Source: Epiperipatus broadwayi (Eukaryota; Onychophora; Udeonychophora; Euonychophora; Peripatidae). Taken from it: a DNA stretch of 64,000 bases. Under the pieces are notes generated by a model, which saw only the letters and a list, made by a program, of their open reading frames with translations, ran no database searches and had not been told where the DNA came from. The stretch lies in contig JAQFVV010012405.1 of the NCBI GenBank assembly GCA_028023455.1, positions 11,517,423 through 11,581,422 on the forward strand, read 5' to 3'. Positions 27,285-39,330 of the stretch are shown here, in pieces (within the stretch, counting starts at the first letter, position 1; every line of letters begins with the position of its first letter). The position numbers were made by a program, and so were the translations under genes.

Positions 27285-27545
27285 TATGAATTCAGACTTT
27301 CACATGACCCTCAACCATCCATGCTATCTCATACTCTGATACACTTGGTCACACACATGTCAAAACATAAATAATCACCAATATATTTATTTTTTTGCTA
27401 AACCAGCACTCATCAGTTGGTCTAGATTATCATCTCCACACATATATGCAATCAAAGCTCAACTTATATTAAGATAGACAATCTTCATACTTTAATGGAC
27501 AGGCTTCAAACTACTCTACCCCACAACTTTTCAGCCATCCATTTT
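27285..27545 (-). repeat. R1 dispersed repeat, partial copy
   Basis: It matches the minus-strand form at 7542-7972: TTCAGACTTTCACATGACCC, ACACTTGGTCACACACATGT, AACCAGCACTCATCAGTTGG, ATTATCATCTCC, CATACTTTAATGGACAGGCT and CAGCCATCCAT. Confidence 0.75.
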
Positions 27546-28193
27546 ATAATTATATACATTTACATAAATTAACAAATAACTGTTGTAAATATATAATAAT
27601 TCTGACCACAGATTATAAACACAAGTTGAATTTAATACAGTAGCGGACTACATTAGACGCTATAAACTAGATACATTATATATTAGGGTAAAACTCTATT
27701 CTTTAATCTGGGAATGAGAGCACTTTCTTCTGAAATAATCAAAAAACCCCACTAAATCTTAATAAAATCCTGAGTGCATTAGTTAAGTTGATTTTTCGTT
27801 TTGGCTATAGTTGGGACCTTCATTGGAAAATGTTTTTTTTTTCATCTGCACAACAAAGTGGTTTAGCAGCATATGAACAAATGTTTGCAAATTTTAATTG
27901 TTAGTTAATACATTCAAGAGGTGGTTTTATTCACAAAAATTTCGTTCAAAAATCTCAACTTATTCAATGGTATAGAATTGTTGTAATTAATTAGATGCTC
28001 AAACATAATAAAATATTCATTAGATGTGGTATAGCCTTAACTGTTTGCTGATTGCAGTTTTTTAAATCATTTTTCAACACATTAAATGCAATATATAGGT
28101 TTAGAAACTTATAATCCTTTTAATTACAAATATGATAATAACTTTCAAGAAACACATGATCACAATTTCCTATGCATACACACGCTGTTTTAA
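27546..28193. other. Anonymous AT-rich DNA
   Basis: Nothing recognised beyond A/T-rich sequence and a T10 run near 27832-27842. Confidence 0.4.
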
Positions 28194-28295
28194 CAGTAGC
28201 ATACTTTCCATACAGTAGTGACATTCCATGCAAGCATCCATTAGTTACTAAGACTTCTGCTGGGTGGCACTACTGTAAGGAGAGTTTTGCTACTG
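28194..28295. mobile_element. 102-bp fold-back MITE
   Basis: The ends are 27-bp inverted repeats: CAGTAGCATACTTTCCATAC then AGTAGTG on the left, and the complement of CAGTAGCAAAACTCTCCTTA then CAGTAGTG on the right. It is the smallest member of the family also seen at 11312-11975, 43161-43475 and 55830-55925. Confidence 0.75.
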
Positions 28296-28882
28296 GATAC
28301 TTGATTGTCTTGCTGTGTTGATGTGGCTGATTTGTTTCACAAGATAAGTTAAAGTTTATATATATATTTTTACTATCATCTGGAAAATTTTTGTCTCTAC
28401 AGAATTTTTTTGCTTAGTGTGTAGAGGTGAAAAGAAAATTGGAGTGAAAAGAAATAGATTTAACTGGATTTGGAAAGATCAGGAAAAATATTCCTAACAT
28501 TTGGAAAGTGATTCAATACACCATTTTAAATATAACATCACATTACTTTGGCTTAGTCTCTGTATAAGCATTTTAAATATAAATGGAAAAAAAAACATTT
28601 GTGTGTGTGTGTGTTTACTGCAAGGGGGCTATAAAACTAAGTTATATGTAAGATTAATTGGTTTTTAGTAGGCTTGCTATTAAAGAATCTTTAAATTTAA
28701 AAAAGAGAGTGATTTCTTTGAGAATAAAGATAACATTTGAGGCATAAGGTTAGGAAGCACGTGATTATCAATCTTCATTAAAAAAAAAGTTTTTCTTTTT
28801 TGTACAAAGAGAGTTGAAGAGTAATAAAAAATGCATAAAATTAAATATAGATTAGGGAACTTGAAAAATAAGGAATATGGAT

Positions 28883-29790
28883 TGCACTTGTATCCCACAA
28901 TGCATATATAATGGTCAGAAGAAAATTAGGGGCACTGTGGTAGAGTGTACTGCATGTGATAAGATTTGAAATGTGTAAATAAGACTAGGAAGGATGTAAC
29001 TAGTGTATGGTTATGTAGACCATGTGTAAATGTGATAAAAGAAGTGAAAACATGTTTTCTAAATGTAGATAATTTAAAGAGAAAGTCAGGAGAAATGTAG
29101 CAAAATATAGTTAAGGAAGATGGAATAGAGTATGTATTTAGTGGGGTGACAAGAGATATGGATGTCAAAATAAGTAGTGCAATAAAGATGGTTAACCAAA
29201 CAATAAGTTAGATAGAGGAAGAGATAAATGATGTAGAAGTAAAATTAAAATCATTAGAGTTGAAGTGTGAGTAAATTAAGGAATTAATGAATAGAAATAA
29301 TAAGAAAGATTTAGATAAGGAAGTGCAAAAGGTGGAAGAGAAAACTATGGGACAGTTTTGATAGGGAACTCATTAATTAGAGGATGTGGAGATGTAATTG
29401 TAAGGGAAAATAAAAAGAATATAAGAATACCTTTGCCTGGAGTTAGAATTGGGGTTGTTATAAATAGGATAAAGAAACTAAGAAGTAGAGATGTTTATGT
29501 TATGGTTGGATCAAATAATTTGTCAGAGTCATTGGAGAGAGTAATGGATGAGTACAAAGAATTGATTAAATAATTTGACTAAGATAAAAGGAGAGTAGGA
29601 ATAGTTGGATTATTACCAAGATTCAACAATAGGTATATCTTAGATAGGACATGTTATATAAGAGAAAGAATGTTATGTTTGTAGATTTTTTTTATTAATA
29701 AGAGAGAGTTGTATAGTAAAGATGGATTGCACTTAGAAAAACAAGAAAGTGAAGTATTAGGGAGTTTGATTTATAAAAAAATATAAAGGT
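28883..29790 (+). pseudogene. CR1-like ORF1 with PHD-like finger and SGNH/GDSL esterase
   Basis: At 28883-28960 the frame reads CTCIPQCIYNGQKKIRGTVV then ECTACDKI, a Cys-x-Cys...Cys...Cys-x2-Cys PHD-like start. A coiled-coil-like Glu/Lys-rich stretch follows at 29200-29345. The esterase block begins at 29358: GNSLIRG (block I; catalytic Ser present, Asp of GDS changed to Asn), PLPGV, VMVGSNN (block III, Asn kept), then VGIVGLLPRFNNR and DGLHLEKQ at 29721-29744 (block V, Asp-x2-His kept). From 29358 to 29786 one frame is kept, with stops at 29571, 29580 and 29682. This is a lipid/ester hydrolase-like domain of unknown role in the transposon. Confidence 0.65.
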
Positions 29791-30004
29791 TTGTAGAGTT
29801 TTAAATTGTAGTATTATGAAAAAGGAGGGACAGAGTGAAAGAAATAAACAGAAGGTAGCTGATTTAGATATAAATGTAGATGAGGACAGAGAATGGGTTT
29901 GTAAAAATAATAATAAGCAAGAAACTTGCAAATTTGATAGAGAAAAAAGAGTCAATAGAAATTTATAAAAGGATGCTAAGAAAAATGAAAATGGTTAAAA
30001 ATTA

Positions 30005-30680
30005 ATATTTAAATATTCAAGGTGGTAGGATACCAGAAAAGTAGTTGCAATTAAACAAATCAGTTAAAAATGAAGAGCTTGAGGTATTAGCAGTAGTGGA
30101 AACACATTTAAGAGATAAAGAAAAACTTGCACCAGATATGGCAGAATATAAATAAAAAAAGAAAAAAGTGGTAGTGGTACGGGAATTATGTCAAAAAATA
30201 TTTGAATACTGTTAAGTGTCAAGAACATTTGTGGTTTGACATAAGATTAAAAAGACAAGAATGGATGGTGGCTATAGTGTATATGGCCACTGGAGATGGT
30301 CAAACTATAATGGAATGGAACAGTAGCATATATGAATGCCTAGTTAAGAATATGCAGACTTTCAAAAAAAGGGGGGAGAAAATAATGGTTATAGGGGATA
30401 TGAATGAGTATATTGAAGATATTAATGACATAGATAACAAAAATGGACAACTTTTAAATTTTTTTGCCAGAGAGTAAATTTGAGCATTGGAAATTTATCA
30501 GATATTTAGAGGGACAACATACATTCTCTAGAAATAATATATTTTACACAATAGATTATGCATTAGTAGAGAAAGAGGGGATGAATAAAGTACGAAAAAT
30601 TAAAATGTTTAATAATGAAGGGAGAGTATGGAATAGTGATCATAATTTCTTTATAATAGAAATGATGCATTTGAGATAGA
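30005..30680 (+). pseudogene. CR1-like ORF2 endonuclease domain
   Basis: An apurinic-type endonuclease can be followed: LNIQGGRIPEK, VLAVVETHLRDKE (the Glu of the ET motif), IVYMATGDGQ, VIGDMNEYIEDI (GDxN motif), FYTIDYALVEKEGMN and RVWNSDHNFFIIEM with the SDH motif at 30636-30644. Stops follow 30005 and 30042, and frames change near 30150-30200 and 30475. The catalytic Glu, Asp-Asn and SDH residues are all still readable. It would nick the target DNA to prime reverse transcription. Confidence 0.65.
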
Positions 30681-31284
30681 AAATAGTAATGAAAGTAGAA
30701 AGGATAGTGAAAAATGTGGATAGAGAATGAGGTGATAAGAATAAGTTAAAAGATTATAAAATAAAAGTAAACTCATATAAAAGTTTGTTGAGGGTGAATA
30801 TAAGGACTGGTGTGGTAAAGTAGAAAAAGTGGCAAATAGGATTTTAGGTGAGAATATTCAAAAAAATAAAAGTAATAGAAAAGTGACAATTATTAAAAGT
30901 GTAAAAAAGAGGAAAAAATCATGCAAAGAATATAAATGCACTATTAAAAAACAAAGAAAGTAAAAAAGATGTTAATATTAAATGGAAAAAGTATATTTTT
31001 TAAAAAAAAAGTTGGCTAAAATAGATAATTATATAGAGAGAATGAAATTAAATATTAAATTAGTGGAGGATATTAATAAAAGTGGAAGAGATGGTAGTAA
31101 AAAATTTCACAAATATATTAAAAGAAGGAATGGAGGGGAGAGAGAAATAGTATTATTAGATAGTGAAAAAAGAATGTAGCTCTAGAGAAGAATTAGAGTC
31201 AATCTTAAATAAGTATGTAATGGATATAGAAAAGATATGAAATGTGAAGGGTAAAGTGATAATAAACATAAAAGCATATAATAT

Positions 31285-32150
31285 TGAAAATAGTAGGTTT
31301 ACAGAAAATGAATTGAATGATGCAGGGAAGAAATTGAAAAGTGGAAAGGCAAGAGGTTTAGCTGAATGGACAGCAGAGATGGTGATGTTTTTAGGAAATA
31401 GGACAAAATGAAAGCTATTATCATATTTTAATAAAATGGCACTGAAGAGAGAATTTCCAGATAGTTAGAATAATACAAGAGTTTGGCTACTATTTAAAGA
31501 AAGGGGTAAGGATAATACAAAGTTAAATATCTATAGACCAATAGTGGTAATGTCAGTGATATATAAAGTTTTTGCATATATAGTAGCCGGAAGGGTCGCA
31601 AAGTGGATGGAAAAAAATAATATAGTGGGAGAAATGCAAGGAAGTTTTCATTCAGATAGACATGTAGGAGATAGTTTATAGTCACATAACTTATAGATAT
31701 GAGTAGGAGTGCAGGTAGACAGTTATATATGGTCTTTATAAATATAGAGAAGATAAAAATAGAAGTTATGGGTAAGTTTAGTAAATTTCAGAATAAATGA
31801 AATGTTAATGGATCTTATTGAGATATTGTATGAAAATAATTACTACACATATCAATTAGGAAATGTAGAATAATTTAGTTAAATATTGGGTGAGACTAAA
31901 GCAAGGATGTTTTATATTACCTATTTTGTTTTTGTTATATTTTAGAAAAATTGAGAGAGCAATATAAAGATTAGGAATAGAGTAGAGATACCATTAACAG
32001 ATAGCAAGGGAGTGTATACATTATCAGGTCTTTTATTTGCTAATGATATCTTCATGTATACAGAAAGTAAGAAAGATATGGAACTTATGCTGAAGACATG
32101 TGCAAGAGTGAGTAATGAGATGGGGATTAAATTTAGGGGGAAAAATCGAC
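31285..32150 (+). pseudogene. CR1-like ORF2 reverse transcriptase, copy E
   Basis: RT blocks in order are KKLKSGKARGLAEWTAEMV, YRPIVVMSVIYKVFAYIVAG, RVAKWMEKNNIVGEMQGSFH, a damaged motif A (VFINIEK, usual Asp changed to Asn, followed by deletion of AYDRVNRN), QLGNV, RLKQGCFILPILFLLYF (motif B degraded) and LSGLLFANDIFMYTES (motif C, first Asp now Asn). Several stops and shifts are present. The same Ala-Asn-Asp reading is seen at the truncated starts of copies B and C. Confidence 0.65.
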
Positions 32151-32239
32151 AGTAATGATTATGCTGGGGTAAGAGAAGATAATTTTTTTATTAGGGAATA
32201 TAAACTATCTGGGAATTGTCTTAAGTAATCAGTGAAATT

Positions 32240-33180
32240 TCTTGGATGAATGGGAGAAAAAATTGATAAATGTAGCAAAGAAAAGAAAGAGACTGATAAA
32301 GAAATTAGCAGTGTTTTCACATAATAAATATGATGTAGCTAGAATTGTATGGAAGGGAGTGGCAGTAGCAGAGTTAATTTATGATAATGATGCATTATGT
32401 GTTAGTAAAAGGGTGTTATATTACTTAGACAAAGTACAGAAATAGTAGGAAAACATGCATTAGGTGCAGATGTGTGGCAAAGGAGGCAATTCAAGGAGAA
32501 ATGTGATGGTCAGGTTTTTATATAAGAGTTGCAAAAATCAAAATGAAAATGTTTGGTAGATTGCAATTTATGGGTAATAAGATAATAGCCAAAATTGTAT
32601 TTCATTGGTATGAGTAAAGGACAGGCAACATTATTGGTGAGAAAAGTAGTATGATATGCACAAGATTTGGATAAAGACTTTATGTCAGTATACTTATACA
32701 AAAGGTGAAATTATTGAATTAGGAGATTTGTTGAGTATTCTAGTGACAAGGAATGGGATAAAGGAATAGACACACTAATAAAAAATAGGGAGTTGGAGAG
32801 ATGGAGAACAAATATTGAGAGTAAAAAGAGTTTAAATATATAGAAGTAAACAGAATATTGGATGTGAGTTTATTTTTAATAATAGCAAGGAAAGTAGTTT
32901 ACTGTTATGGGCTTGAACAGGATAATTAGCTACAAGGTAATATACACATAAATGGAAAAATATAAGTGATTTAATCTGAAAGTTATATAAGGAAGACATA
33001 CAATATATTACACATCTGTTAATTGAATGCAAGTGCCTATAAGAAGAAAGGGTACAAATAATGAAGTTGTATGAGAATAAATATAAACAAAATAATTATG
33101 CAGTAAGTGGGTTCTTGGTTTTTATACTGGGTTTGGGAAAGATAAGGAGGATTTAGATATAAAGATGAAGCAAGATAGAG
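32240..33180 (+). pseudogene. CR1-like ORF2 C-terminal region, copy E
   Basis: It reads DEWEKKLINVAKKRKRLIKK, YDVARIVWKGVAVAELIYDN, then a broken MKMFGRLQFMGNKIIAKIVF, VSVYLYKR and a degraded knuckle, KLYKEDIQYITHLLIECKC, in which the first Cys residues are lost. It lies in several frames. The region is collinear with copies A-D. Confidence 0.6.
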
Positions 33181-33318
33181 AAGAGCATGGGAAAAAGTTA
33201 AGGTAGGGAATGGAAAGGAAAGTTAAGATGGCTAACAGGTTTCTATAGGCATAGTGGCTGAGAGATTCTTGACTCAAGAAAAATGAAGTTATAGTGCATC
33301 ACATCATATCACATCATC

Positions 33319-33630
33319 TATTGTTTTAATTTCAAGCAGTTAGTGGAACTGAGATTTCATTTATATTTCAACAAAGATATCCATCTTATTGAAATTAAAA
33401 CAGCTTTTTACAATGTTAAAAATTGACAGAATAGAGATCATGATGAAATATCAAAAATAAACTTTAAAACATGAAGCTATATTAATTTAGAAGTATTGCA
33501 TTTTTTTAGAATAAATAAATCAATTGACATTGCTTCCACCAATTATCAAAGATTTTATTGATTATGCTATTACAAGTCATAGATGTATAAATGACACAGA
33601 TTCAGTATGAATTTAGATAATCAAAAAGCA
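33319..33630. other. Anonymous DNA downstream of LINE E
   Basis: A short inverted pair, GTTTTAATTTCAA and TTGAAATTAAAAC, lies at 33333-33347 and 33395-33410. Nothing else recognised. Confidence 0.4.
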
Positions 33631-33639
33631 TTACAGACA

Positions 33640-34923
33640 CGAATCTTGCCAAAAAATTGCAAAAAGAAAGTGTAAATCAAAATATATTTTATTTAACTCA
33701 ATTTACTGAAAAAAATCCAATGGGACTGATTAAAATTAGTTGCTGGTCCACCAAAGATTATTTACATCATGAAGCATCTTCTATATGATGGAAAGAGAAA
33801 CCCTAATAATTTGAAAAATATTGTAGATTGCTTCATGAATCAGGTATCAGTCTGTGATAATGGTTTGATATGGAATGTTTTCATTTGAATTAATAAAATG
33901 CAAAAACATAAATCTCATTTTTCTGGTTTGTAGATTTACAACATTGTTATGAATGTGCTATTTATCTATTTCAAAAGATGATATACAAAATGTTCTTAAA
34001 AACTGGTAGTCATGTTTTTATCAGACTGTGAGGAAGAAAAGTATTCAACAATTCTTAATTGGATGGCTTTCATCTCAACAATATGAATTAATTTTAAGTA
34101 AAGAATATTTGAATATTCATGTGCAATACATACATCAATATGATGTGTTTATCAAGATAAATGGTAGAGGATTTTATCATACTCATATATCTATTGCAAT
34201 AAGATTAATTGCATAAAGATCTGTTATTTTCTACATATATTAGATGGAAAACAATCTTGAACTTTTTATTTCTCTAAACAAAGTCATTAAAAATATTTTG
34301 TTTAAGGATAATCTTTAAGGTTTACAAATAATTAGTCTCAGAATAAGTTTAGACAATTCTTAAAAATATAAAAGTACTTGACAAAACCATAATTCAATCC
34401 ATGCATTATTCAGTTTTTTTTTGATGTTATACTATAAAGTGTACTATTGTAAAATCGCATCCTTAATGTAGCAGCAGTTTTTATAAAAAATGTGATGAAT
34501 TTGAACATAGTTTCATTTAAACGACACCCCTCCTTTTTCCTTTCATTAGAAATATTATCTTGAAGATAGTCAAAGAAATGCAATATTTATTGCTTTCATT
34601 GGAAAGATATCTCTAAAGTTAGAGTATAATGGGGAATTGCAATTAGGCATATATCATTTATAGATATCACTATTACCATTGGGAAAAAAGTAGAGATGCT
34701 GATATGGAACTGGATGGATATTTTTCAAAAAAGGTAATACATTCAAATGCTTATTTACTTATAAGAAAGGTAATAGTAAATGGATAGGTGAAGAAAAGTT
34801 AGGTTTCATAAGTTTTTTAAAAAAACTTGAAAAAGACCATTGGAGATGGAGGGATAAGAACTGCTGGAAGAAGGAGAACCTATATGTTAAAAAAGAAAAT
34901 GGATTAAACTTGGAAGATCTTTA
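33640..34923 (+). pseudogene. Unidentified coding-like remnant
   Basis: I do not recognise the protein. Three plus-strand segments are unusually open and lysine-rich but not low-complexity. Segment 33640-33790 reads NLAKKLQKESVNQNIFYLTQ. Segment 33733-33890 reads PPKIIYIMKHLLYDGKRNPN then NLKNIVDCFMNQVSVCDNG. Segment 34741-34918 reads SKWIGEEKLGFISFLKKLEK then DHWRWRDKNCWKKENLYVKK and LNLEDLYPVII before a stop. A weaker 34028-34216 frame lies between. They may be parts of one decayed gene with frame shifts, perhaps from another mobile element. Two frames overlap at 33733-33790, so at most one is real there. Confidence 0.3.
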
Positions 34924-34956
34924 TCCTGTAATAATTTGATAATAGTTAACAAATAA

Positions 34957-34958
<2 letters not shown>

Positions 34959-34990
<32 letters not shown>

Positions 34991-35002
34991 TTATTTGCTA
35001 GG

Positions 35003-35036
<34 letters not shown>
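34959..35036. repeat. (AT)n arrays with inverted flanks
   Basis: Two AT-dinucleotide runs are separated by GTATTATTTGCTAGGC. The flanking AATAATACTAT and ATAGTATTATTTG, and AGGCTAT and ATAGCCT, pair as short inverted repeats. Confidence 0.8.
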
Positions 35037-35038
<2 letters not shown>

Positions 35039-35339
35039 TAGCCTGGGAGAGGGTGATTTACTCCCTTTGTTAACATATACATTGAAGCTATGTTTAATTT
35101 GTAGTATATATTTATAATGCATAATAATTAATGGATGTAATGTAGAAATATATGTAACCAAACACTCCTTACAAAGAGTGATGATAATGAATTACAAAAT
35201 ATATTTAAGAATTAAGATTTTATTTTACAACTGCTAATTATTACATATAAGTATGCAGTTATTTTTACTCTCTAAAAATAAGTTTTTAATTTGCAATGAC
35301 CTACCTAAAGTCTATTTTACTCATTTTTCATCTATATTG
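35037..35339. other. Anonymous AT-rich DNA
   Basis: Nothing recognised. Confidence 0.4.
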
Positions 35340-35760
35340 GTAAAAGCTATTTTAAGACAAACACCTTTCTAACGGCTCCTATAATTGGCAAGTATTATTA
35401 ATACTTGACAAGGTTTTACAAATGTTGGATGATATGTAACTGAACAATTCTTCATTCTTGTTTTACTATTTTCTTAAAAATATCTAATTAACCATTTGCA
35501 GTCTACTATTGGATGGCTTAAATACGTTAGTTATAATTAAATCATTTGAAACCCAAAGATAAATCTAATATTAATTTGAAAAAAAAAATCACATTTAATC
35601 TTACTCATATTCAAACCCATATTATGAGCATGGGACCATGCATTAATGTCTATGACATTTATTTTTCTCGCTTCATGGATGCATACAAAATTCCTCTTAA
35701 AAATCATTACTATTGACTGCAAAGATAATTTATTATTTTGCACGTACTTTGCATGTAATC
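35340..35760 (-). pseudogene. LINE reverse transcriptase fragment (Jockey/CR1-like)
   Basis: On the minus strand this reads VIDINAWSHAHNMGLNMSKI then KCDF, the region just after RT motif C in Jockey/CR1-type LINEs (usually DLN-x2-WS-x3-NM-LN-x2-K). Further on it reads FKPSNSRLQMVN and, in other frames, NEELFSYISS and a CQL-like end, matching the usual thumb pattern KANSRLxML...LxxxYxxxxRPxLEYA. It is from a different family than the CATCA LINE and is short and broken. Assigned by motif spacing only. Confidence 0.45.
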
Positions 35761-36096
35761 ATAGATCGTTTGAGTGTGCTCAATGTGTTCCACATGCCAA
35801 CAAAAGGAAATTAATCTGACTGATTGTAAGTAAATGTAAAGTTATATATATATGTGCTGCCTAGTTTATATATATATAGCTGATATTCTCCTACTGAATA
35901 TTGATAAAAATCCGGTGATATTAATTTATATATACATTTACTATTCCATTATAACGTTTTGATTAATTATTAAGCACACAACAAGCCTGTAATTAGAAAG
36001 AGAAAGTTAACCTTTTTCACACGCGCCTTAAATGTTTGTATAATCGACAAAGGATGTAGTTTTTGTCTATAGAGGGAACTCTCAAACCTCAACACA

Positions 36097-36400
36097 AATT
36101 AGAAGGGATTTGAACCCAGACTTTCAAGCTACCTTTACGCATTCACTCCATATTATACAACCTATAACCACTACCACACACATGTGAAAAAAGAAAATGA
36201 TATTTAATACACGCATTTCGCGCTGAACCAGCACTGATCTGTTGATCCGGATCATCATCTCCCATACATATATATATATATAATTAGTCCTCGTATTAGT
36301 GCTCGCTTTTCCATATCTATGTGGTTGTATGTATCGGTTGTATAAGATAGAGCGGATGAATAAATGGAGCTTAAAGTCTGGGTTCAAATCCCCTCTAATT
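36097..36400. repeat. R1 fold-back form, 85-bp inverted ends
   Basis: The left end AATTAGAAGGGATTTGAACC is matched by the complement GGTTCAAATCCCCTCTAATT at the right end. Pairing continues for about 85 bp through GGTTGTATAATATGGAG / ATTATACAACC. The interior carries the R1 core AACCAGCACTGATCTGTTG in minus orientation. Confidence 0.8.
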
Positions 36401-37807
36401 ACATCTAGCTTAATATATATATATATTAGTATTTAAGAATTATATATTCCATTATAAATATATACAATTATATTTACGTGTATATTTAAGTATGTATTTG
36501 AAAGCTTTAAAAATTTTAAATGAAGATTTCTTTTTTTTTCTTCACTAAAATGAGTCGTAATATAATGATAAATTATTTAAACAATTTTGTATTTATATAG
36601 ATGATTTTGTAAATTTTAATTACCAAATTACGTCATAAATCAATATTAAAATGGATATATATATATATTTTTTAAAAAAAAAAACACTTTCGTAATTTTA
36701 ATTACATTGATTCTCCATTATAAACGCCTAATATCAAATGCATTGTTAAAAGAATTCATTTAGCAAGCAGTTTATAATATCCACATTAATTTCGCTACAG
36801 TTAGATTTATGCGTTTGTAGCCATAGGTAAAATTCGAAATATTTACAGATGTTAGGATGAAAGATGAATATTTCAATCTCGTACGAGCACTATTCATCAT
36901 GCAAAAGAAAAGATTGTCCTTAATATAAATGGATGTATATTGCTGAATCAAAACTTTCCCAAAGTTAAATAATTTAAAAAGTTGTTTCTGAAAAGAAACT
37001 AAGATGATCAGACCTACGTTGGCAATTATGAAGACGAGCTAAAGAAAAGCATGATTGGCTGAGGTATTTTAGCGCCTGGGGTAATCTCAGTACAGCAAAA
37101 AAGAATCTTAATAAAAATGATAGGGAGGAAAAAACGTCAGTGTATTAATTGTTAACTCCGTTACTCCTCACAGAAAACGCCACAGGACAGTCGAAGACAA
37201 AATTTCATTAATTTTTTTTTATTTGCTCCTGTTACGTTGCCGGAAAGTTAAAGCTTGTGAATAGGGTTTTTTTTTCCAATAAAGAGCCGTTTTCATGTAT
37301 TTAATTTTGGGGAAAAAAGAACCCTTCTAATTATTTATTTTTTCTCTCTAAATAATAAAGTTAGTTGAATGTACTTTGAATTACTGTTCTATTAATAACT
37401 CTGGTGAGAAAAAAATATTTAATTCCTTATTACTCAGTTGAAAATGACAAAAATAAATAATAATTCTGCGTTAAGTATTAAATTATTTTTTAATAACGTT
37501 ACCTTAATAAAAACGTTTAATTCTTTGAAAAAATAGCTCGTGGTTATGAGGTTTAAGTGTATAAAATTGTGAGGCGGTGAAAGACCAGAGTTCAACTAAT
37601 GACCTTCTAGTTTAAGCAGACGCTTATTAATGTGGAAACGTGTGAGGATAAAATAAAGTTTTGTGGAAATATAAGTGATCTCGAGACAATTAATTTAAAG
37701 TGAGTGTGTGAGTATATATATTGAGTAATATAAAAGTATAAACGTTACATGTATATATGAATATAATATTTAAATAAAAGTATAATATATATCCTTAAGC
37801 TAGATGT
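36401..37807. other. Low-repeat interval with relatively many CpGs
   Basis: No family shared with the rest of the window. The part at 37010-37270 is noticeably richer in G+C and CpG (AAGACGAGCTAAAG, TAGCGCCTGGGG, GTTACGTTGCCGGAAAG) than most of the window. No open frame longer than about 60 codons is seen. It is the best candidate here for unique, possibly regulatory, sequence, but there is no direct evidence. Confidence 0.35.
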
Positions 37808-37937
37808 GATTAGAGGGGTTTGAAGCCAGATTTTCACGCCCTCTTCAGTCATCCACTCCAACTTATAGAATCGATGGTATAAGATTGAGTGCATGACTGA
37901 AGGGGTTTCGATGTTTGGGTTCAAATCTCCTCTAATT
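37808..37937. repeat. R1 mini fold-back, 130 bp
   Basis: The inverted ends ATTAGAGGGGTTTGAAGCCA and the complement of TGGGTTCAAATCTCCTCTAAT enclose CCTCTTCAGTCATCCACTC, whose own complement follows (GAGTGCATGACTGAAGGGG). Nearly the whole element is two arms. Confidence 0.8.
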
Positions 37938-39189
37938 AAATATATGAATATAGCAAATCTTATAATTATAATGTAACTTTAAATTATGCTATCGAGATCC
38001 GGGGATAGGATAATTATAGTACTTATTGCATTTGCATAAAAAATAATTTGTATGCTATGATCTGTTGTGACTAAGCTTCAATGAGTTCAAAATATTTATA
38101 GACAAAGAATATTGTAATTATAATCATAATGGATCTGCTTTTCACTAATTGCTAACAAATCTAGACTATTATCTCCACTTTTAAAATTTATTATAAAGCA
38201 AAGATCGATATTTTTTATTATCCGAATAGCAAACCATTTGTGAATGAATAGGGTATTATACATGTGGGTAAAAAAAACAGGTAGAGAAAAAATGAAATCA
38301 ACAACAAAATAGATTGGAATAAGAATTGATGTATATGCACTTTAAAGATTCAAATGTGGTTACAAAACTTACAATTTTATTGCCACAATTAGTGTAAAGA
38401 AATGATTAAAAGCATGAAAGTCTTATGATCATCAAACCTATCCTAATCTAAGTGAATGAACACAGTAAAGTGAAAAATAATAAAATTAAAGTGGAAATTA
38501 AATGAAAAAAGAATAATAAAATAAAACAAATAAATATAAACGATAAATAATAATACATATATAATGGATATAGATATATTCTGTACATTTATTTTTATAT
38601 AAAAAATACTAATAAATACCCCCCCCCCATAATTTATTTATATTGAAGTATTTTTTTCTTTTTCTTTTTCAAAAAAAAAAACCTCAATAAATTATTATGG
38701 TACTTTGGTATTAGACCTGCTATGACATATACTCTGATAATGTTTTTATCTGGTAATATTTATTCAAAATTTAAGTTAATGATGTCATGGCAACCAACAT
38801 ACTGGCAAGACTAATCCATGTCAATGATTAAGATATGTACATGGTGAACTGTGAGATTAAAAAATGTGCTGCTTGCAATATTTTATGCTATCATGTTGTC
38901 CTTTCTATTCTAGAACACGTTACACAGTTCAGTCCCCCACAGTGACTATCATTATTTGTAATTTTTTTTTAAATTTAAAAATGCATTTCTAGTTAAACAT
39001 TGTTATATTTATTTTTGCTAAATATTTTAAAATCTTAAATATATATATATATACAGAAATATTTGTTTTTGTTTTGAAATAATTTTAAAAATATTACCTT
39101 AAAGTTAAACTTCCCTATCTTAAATTTTCAGTTCACCATTTTTTTTTCTTTTTAGATTGAACATGCAGTTTATGATGGTACAAAGCATC
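37938..39189. other. Anonymous AT-rich DNA
   Basis: A C10 run near 38622-38631 is the only notable feature. No coding region or shared repeat recognised. Confidence 0.4.
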
Positions 39190-39330
39190 ACAATATGCAA
39201 GGTGGAAGAAAAACATTTCCAGTGACATGTAGTATCATTCAATAAATGCACAACTTACACATACACATGAGTTGTGCATTTACTGGATGACATTTTGTGT
39301 CACTGCAAGCATCCTCCCTTCACATTTTTA
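39190..39330. repeat. Short fold-back, arms of about 40-60 bp
   Basis: AATAAATGCACAACT (39241-39255) pairs with AGTTGTGCATTTACTGG (39269-39285). Pairing extends outward through CCAGTGACATGTAGTATCAT against ATGACATTTTGTGTCACTGC. The loop is about 13 bp. Confidence 0.75.

Larger units (their letters stand above)
28860..33318 (+). mobile_element. CATCA-tailed CR1-like LINE, copy E (near full length)
   Basis: The copy spans about 4.5 kb: PHD-like finger, SGNH/GDSL esterase, endonuclease, RT, C-terminal knuckle, 3' UTR and the tail GCATCACATCATATCACATC at 33296-33316. PHD plus esterase in ORF1 is established for CR1-group LINEs, so I place the family there. The exact 5' end is not visible; coding-like sequence begins near 28860. 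Many stops and shifts make it a fossil, but it serves as the reference for copies A-D. Confidence 0.75.
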
